Positions 14,416-17,933 of a stretch of DNA of 17,933 nt are shown one piece after another. Within the stretch, counting starts at the first letter, position 1. Every line of letters begins with the position of its first letter. The translations under genes were made by a program, and so were the position numbers. Source of the DNA: JBOHHR01 sp050740975 (GTDB lineage: Bacteria > Pseudomonadota > Gammaproteobacteria > JBOHHR01); assembly GCA_050740975.1 (NCBI GenBank), contig JBOIEE010000180.1:1-17933 (forward strand), read 5' to 3'. The notes below the pieces were generated by a model, which saw only the letters and a list, made by a program, of their open reading frames with translations, made no database searches and was not told where the DNA came from.

Positions 14416-15870
14416 ATGCTAACAGGCGGTGGTTGGGATAAAACCGGAACTCTGGTCATAGACCAAGGCACCCACGCCTCCAGGGCGTTGTTGTTCGATC
14501 GATCCGGGCATCTTCTCTTCAGCCGCTTTCAATCCATCGCACTGCATCGATTCCCAGATGGTCGAGTAGAGCAAAATCCGAGGGAGATCCTCCGGTCGGT
14601 GCACCATGTCGTATCCGAAGTATTAGAGCACGCTAAGAGCCGTAGGGTTACGATCAAACAGGCGGGGCTCGCGACCCAACGCTCAACCATCGTCGCCTGG
14701 CACCGGGAAACGGGTGCGCCACTCTGTCAAGCGCTGAGCTGGCAAGATACCCGCAACAAGCAGCAGCTGGCGCCACTGCGCGATCGGGCCGAGCAGGTGC
14801 AAGAATGGACCGGGTTGCGCCTGTCACCGCACTACGGGGCGAGCAAGCTCGCTTGGTTACTCGAGCATGAGCCGGCCGTGCGGACGGCGGCGGCCCAAAA
14901 CACCTTGCTCCTAGGCCCTCTGGCGGCTTTTCTGCTTTACCATCTATTGCCAGAGAAACCGCTGGTGGTCGATGTAGCCAATGCCGCCCGCACTTTACTG
15001 CTGAATATCCAAACCTGTGACTGGGACCAACGGTTGATGGCCTGGTTCGGGATCCCAAGCCGATTCCTACCCCAATGCCGGCCCATACGGCACGTTTACG
15101 GCCTGTTAGCCAATACGGAAATCCCGTTGACTGCGGTCAACGGCGATCAGCCAGCGGCGCTATTTGCCGAGGGGAGCCCCGATCTCGGTTCGGCGTTTAT
15201 TAACATAGGCTCAGGTGCGTTCATTCTGTTCCCGACCGCGAGCACGCTGCTGAGACACAGAAGCTTGCTGAGTGGACTGGCCGACTGTGACGGAGTTGAT
15301 CGAGCCTATTACCTTGAGGGTACGGTAAACGGCGCGGCAACGGCGCTGGCGTGGGCGAAAGAATACTATGGTGCCCAGGGTGTCGCCGGAAATCTCGACA
15401 CCTGGCTGGCCGCGGAGCCGGAGCCGCCGGTGTTTATCAACACCATCGGTGGCTTGGGATCGCCCTGGTGGGATCCCGAGCTTCAACCCCATTTCCTGGA
15501 CCGCACCGAAGAAGCCTGCCGCCGGCACCCTGAGGCGTGTCTCGCGGGGGTGGCTGAAAGTATCCTGTTTTTACTGCGGGCGAATCTCGATGAGGCGCAA
15601 CAAGCAGGATTGACGCTACACTACATTCGCGCGAGCGGTGGATTAGCACGCAGTGATCGGCTGTGCCAGGGTCTGGCGGACCTCACGCGACTGACGGTCT
15701 TGCGCTCCCGGCAGAGTGAAGGAACCGCGGCGGGCATAGCCTGGCTTGCTTCTGGAAATCGATCGTTTTTTGAATCGCTTCCCGCCGACAGCTTTCAACC
15801 GAAAAGCGATCCCAAGTTCGAGCAACGCTACACACGTTTCTTGGCCGGGATAGAGGACGCCCGTCGATGA
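14416..15870 (+). CDS. FGGY-family kinase, glycerol kinase-like
   Basis: A 484-residue cytoplasmic sugar kinase of the FGGY family, close to GlpK length (about 500). The phosphate-binding DQGT is at 16-19, the second ATP loop NIGSGAF at 263-269 and the adenosine-binding ASGG at 406-409. NGDQPAALF (242-250) supplies the catalytic Asp244, and W109 in SWQD is kept. However, the glycerol-binding Arg-Glu pair of GlpK is Arg89-Ser90 here (TQRST), and the PYF block reads PHY (138-140). Substrate preference may therefore differ. The neighbours (GDPD and G3P dehydrogenase) still favour glycerol phosphorylation to sn-glycerol-3-phosphate. There is no clear ribosome-binding site before the ATG. The stop overlaps the next start by ATGA, so translation is coupled. 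Confidence 0.85.
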   Translation: MLTGGGWDKTGTLVIDQGTHASRALLFDRSGHLLFSRFQSIALHRFPDGRVEQNPREILRSVHHVVSEVLEHAKSRRVTIKQAGLATQRSTIVAWHRETGAPLCQALSWQDTRNKQQLAPLRDRAEQVQEWTGLRLSPHYGASKLAWLLEHEPAVRTAAAQNTLLLGPLAAFLLYHLLPEKPLVVDVANAARTLLLNIQTCDWDQRLMAWFGIPSRFLPQCRPIRHVYGLLANTEIPLTAVNGDQPAALFAEGSPDLGSAFINIGSGAFILFPTASTLLRHRSLLSGLADCDGVDRAYYLEGTVNGAATALAWAKEYYGAQGVAGNLDTWLAAEPEPPVFINTIGGLGSPWWDPELQPHFLDRTEEACRRHPEACLAGVAESILFLLRANLDEAQQAGLTLHYIRASGGLARSDRLCQGLADLTRLTVLRSRQSEGTAAGIAWLASGNRSFFESLPADSFQPKSDPKFEQRYTRFLAGIEDARR

Positions 15871-16616
15871 GCCTAAGCGAGCGCCTGGTCGCCCACCGGG
15901 GCTATATGGAACGCTACCCGGAGAACACGCTGTGCGCGCTTAAGGCGGCTGCCGATGCGGGTGCGCACATGCTTGAATTCGATATTCAATTGACGCGGGA
16001 TAAAGTGCCCTTTCTGCTGCACGATGCGACCTTAGACCGCACCACCGGTAGCAGCGGGCGCATCATGGAGCTTCAAGCCGACGATCTGGGGCGCTACTCG
16101 GCGCACTATCCAGAGCGCTTCGGCGACCGCTTCAACCCAACGCCTATCCCGGCGCTTTCAGAGGCTGTGGCGCTGTTAAATGCGCTTCCAGAAATAACCG
16201 CCTTTGTAGAGATCAAACGCCAAAGTCTTTCTCACTTTGGGATCCCCACGGTGGTCGACCGGGTAATAGGTGATTTGCAACAGGGGCGGTTTGCTTGGGT
16301 CTTGATCTCCTTTCGGGCGGATGCGCTGCGATACGCGCGGCAAGCCCATGGGGCTTTGATCGGGTGGGTGTTGCCGGAGAACTCCCCCGTCACCCAGGGC
16401 GAGGCCGAAACATTAAACCCCGATTACTTGTTCGGCGACAGCGAGAAGCTAAGCGAAACTGGGTTCGGGTTATGGCCGGGTCCCTGGCGTTGGTGCATCT
16501 ACGACATCCGCGGGGCCGAAGAGGCGTTAACGCTCTTTACCCGCGGAAGTCACTTGATCGAGACCGGGTGCATCGGCGAGTTGATCAACTGCTTGCAGAA
16601 AAAAGCGTTACCGTGA
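15867..16616 (+). CDS. Glycerophosphodiester phosphodiesterase
   Basis: A 249-residue GDPD-family enzyme that hydrolyses glycerophosphodiesters (deacylated phospholipid headgroups) to sn-glycerol-3-phosphate plus an alcohol. It has no signal peptide, so it is cytoplasmic (UgpQ-like). Catalytic and metal residues are visible: HRG at 10-12, PENT at 18-21, EFDIQLTRD at 37-45 (E37, D39), LHDATLDRTT at 51-60 (H52 as general acid/base) and VEIK at 114-117 (E115). The length is normal. It starts inside the kinase stop codon (ATGA) and its own stop overlaps the start of the next gene (GTGA), so the three genes are tightly coupled. It feeds G3P directly to the following dehydrogenase. Confidence 0.93.
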   Translation: MSLSERLVAHRGYMERYPENTLCALKAAADAGAHMLEFDIQLTRDKVPFLLHDATLDRTTGSSGRIMELQADDLGRYSAHYPERFGDRFNPTPIPALSEAVALLNALPEITAFVEIKRQSLSHFGIPTVVDRVIGDLQQGRFAWVLISFRADALRYARQAHGALIGWVLPENSPVTQGEAETLNPDYLFGDSEKLSETGFGLWPGPWRWCIYDIRGAEEALTLFTRGSHLIETGCIGELINCLQKKALP

Positions 16617-17782
16617 TCGATGTCGCCATCATCGGCGCCGGAATTCATGGCGCCGGGGTCGCGTTAAGTGCGGCTGCGGCGGGATATTCGGTACATCTGT
16701 TCGAACAGTTCGATTCCCCCGCACAAGGGACCTCCAGCCGTTCCAGCAAGTTGATCCATGGTGGTTTGCGTTACCTGGCCGGCGGGCAATTCGCTTTGGT
16801 CAGGGAATGCCTGCGCGAGCGCCGCATCCTCCTGCATAACGCCCCCGATCTGGTGCGCTTAGTCTCCTTCTATATCCCCATCTATAAACACAGCCGGTAT
16901 CAGCCGATCTGGGTGGCCGCCGGTCTGAGTTTCTATGCACTGCTCGGTGGACTGCGGGCCGAGACTCGCTTCGCTTGGGTGCCGCGCAAAGAGTGGAACA
17001 CGCTCGACGGATTGAATGGGCAACAGCTCAGTGCCGTTTTTCGTTATTTTGACGCCCAGACAGACGACGCCCTGTTAACCCGAGCGGTCCTGACCTCAGC
17101 GACAAACTTAGGGGCGGAGATCCACTTCGCGAGCAAAGTCAGTTCCATCCAGCTCAAGCCAAGCGCTTGCGCTATCCATTTCGAGAGCCAGGGCCGTTCT
17201 CAAAGCTGTCAGGCACGGGTAGCGATAAACGCCACAGGACCTTGGGTTAACCGGCTACTCCAGCGCGTTGAACCGCAAACCCGGCAACTGTCGGTTGATC
17301 TGATCCAAGGAACCCACATCGTGGTACCGGGCGCCCTTAGCACAGGGGTCTACTATGTCGAAGCGCCCAGCGACAAACGCCCTGTCTTCATCATGCCCTG
17401 GCGCGGCCATACCCTAATCGGCACCACCGAAAAGCGTTTTGAGGGCGATCCGGCCTTTGTCCAGCCCACCGCCGAGGAAGTCTCCTATCTGCTCGCGACG
17501 CTCGCGCATTACTTTCCCCAACGCGCGTGCCTGGAAGCGGATATCCTCGAGGCTTTCGCAGGCTTGCGTTGCCTACCGATCACTCGTGGTCCGCTCAGCG
17601 CGCGTTCCCGCGAGACGGTTTTGCTTACAGACCAGAAGCAGCGACCCAGACTGCTGTCCGTGTACGGCGGCAAGCTCACCGCCTTTCGCGCCACTGCGGA
17701 AGCCGTGCTGACTCGGATCCAACCGAATCTTCCCCAGCGAAAGCGGATCGCGGATACACGCCAGATCTGCATTGGGCACTGA
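16613..17782 (+). CDS. FAD-dependent glycerol-3-phosphate dehydrogenase, short form
   Basis: I place the start at GTG 16613, overlapping the GDPD stop (GTGA). This gives 389 residues beginning VIDVAIIGAG; a longer open frame from 16295 only covers the GDPD gene in the wrong frame. The N-terminus carries the FAD dinucleotide fold GAGIHGAG (8-15) with E31 at the end of the second strand. It is followed by GTSSRSSKLIHGGLRYL (39-55), a signature of GlpD/GlpA. Later blocks include INATGPWV and the C-terminal SVYGGKLTAFRATAE. The enzyme oxidises G3P to DHAP and passes electrons to quinone, normally at the membrane surface. E. coli GlpD is about 500 residues; this form ends soon after the FAD domain (ADTRQICIGH), so it lacks the usual C-terminal helical domain. 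Confidence 0.9.
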   Translation: MIDVAIIGAGIHGAGVALSAAAAGYSVHLFEQFDSPAQGTSSRSSKLIHGGLRYLAGGQFALVRECLRERRILLHNAPDLVRLVSFYIPIYKHSRYQPIWVAAGLSFYALLGGLRAETRFAWVPRKEWNTLDGLNGQQLSAVFRYFDAQTDDALLTRAVLTSATNLGAEIHFASKVSSIQLKPSACAIHFESQGRSQSCQARVAINATGPWVNRLLQRVEPQTRQLSVDLIQGTHIVVPGALSTGVYYVEAPSDKRPVFIMPWRGHTLIGTTEKRFEGDPAFVQPTAEEVSYLLATLAHYFPQRACLEADILEAFAGLRCLPITRGPLSARSRETVLLTDQKQRPRLLSVYGGKLTAFRATAEAVLTRIQPNLPQRKRIADTRQICIGH

Positions 17783-17811
17783 TCTATCATAAGCCGACGC
17801 CCAATAATCCG

Positions 17812-17933
17812 GGATCCCACCAGAAGTTTGCGGAAAAATACAAGCTGCCTTTTCCTTTGCTGTGCGATCCGGGCAAGAAGATGATGGAAAAATACGGCGC
17901 CTACGGGGAGAAAGTGATGTACGGCAAGAAAAC
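17812..17933 (+). pseudogene. Bcp-type peroxiredoxin fragment, 5' truncated and open at window edge
   Basis: In the frame beginning at 17812 the sequence reads GSHQKFAEKYKLPFPLLCDP, then GKKMMEKYGAYGEKVMYGKK. This is the middle of a thioredoxin-dependent peroxiredoxin of the Bcp/PrxQ type (usual form ...SHxKFaeKyxLPFPLLsD...YGvwgeKxmyGkk). The first ~70 residues, including the peroxidatic cysteine in TPGCTxE, should lie upstream. Only 29 bases separate this point from the glpD stop, and the upstream frame shows no peroxiredoxin sequence. The gene therefore appears to have lost its 5' half. Its 3' end lies beyond the window. Confidence 0.72.

Noticed and set aside
16295..16612. N-terminal extension of the G3P dehydrogenase frame
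   Set aside because: It reads the GDPD gene in another frame and has low-complexity Arg-rich content. The FAD fold begins right at GTG 16613.

Overview
The window looks like a chromosomal segment of a proteobacterium, most likely a gammaproteobacterium. That assignment rests on family-level resemblance: a long 7Fe ferredoxin, a DUF4124 envelope protein, a PP2C/two-FHA pair, and a glycerol kinase / GDPD / short GlpD operon. No rRNA, tRNA, CRISPR array, integrase or insertion sequence is visible.

Left flank (1-3452), housekeeping and signalling. The 5' end of gcvP (glycine decarboxylase) reads leftward and is cut by the window edge. Divergent from it are fdxA, a DUF4124 lipoprotein-like or periplasmic protein, a PP2C-type Ser/Thr phosphatase and a two-FHA-domain phosphothreonine reader. 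The last two probably form a protein-phosphorylation switch, but no kinase is in view.

Centre (about 3455-14331), an accessory island inserted between the FHA gene and a glycerol operon. All genes point right and are closely spaced: a decayed Fic remnant, a SNF2/RapA-like helicase, a DUF2130 coiled-coil protein with a nuclease-like D...ExK motif, a 56-codon chimeric ORF, a TrlF-like PHP + SMC/ABC-type ATPase, and a type III restriction-like helicase-nuclease. It looks like a multi-gene phage-defence locus (restriction-like helicase/nuclease plus TrlF plus DUF2130), but one that is rearranged and decaying. The helicase has a +1 frameshift exactly at its DEAH box. The Fic gene keeps only its C-terminal third, with several indels. 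A 30-bp piece of the helicase 3' end recurs inside the 56-aa chimeric ORF. The last gene is an in-frame deletion fusion: its first ~61 residues are the N-terminus of the cognate DNA methyltransferase, and the rest is the restriction helicase. The methyltransferase catalytic core (DPPY) is gone, so restriction-type parts remain without their modification partner.

Right flank (14332-17933), a glycerol / glycerol-3-phosphate operon with translational coupling: FGGY glycerol-kinase-like protein, then glycerophosphodiester phosphodiesterase (ATGA overlap), then a short FAD-dependent glycerol-3-phosphate dehydrogenase (GTGA overlap). GDPD would release G3P from phospholipid headgroups, the kinase would make G3P from glycerol, and GlpD would oxidise it to DHAP. 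The window ends in a Bcp-type peroxiredoxin fragment whose N-terminal half, carrying the catalytic cysteine, is not present upstream.

All family names come from reading motifs by eye. No database search was possible, and single-base frameshifts cannot be separated from sequencing or assembly error here.
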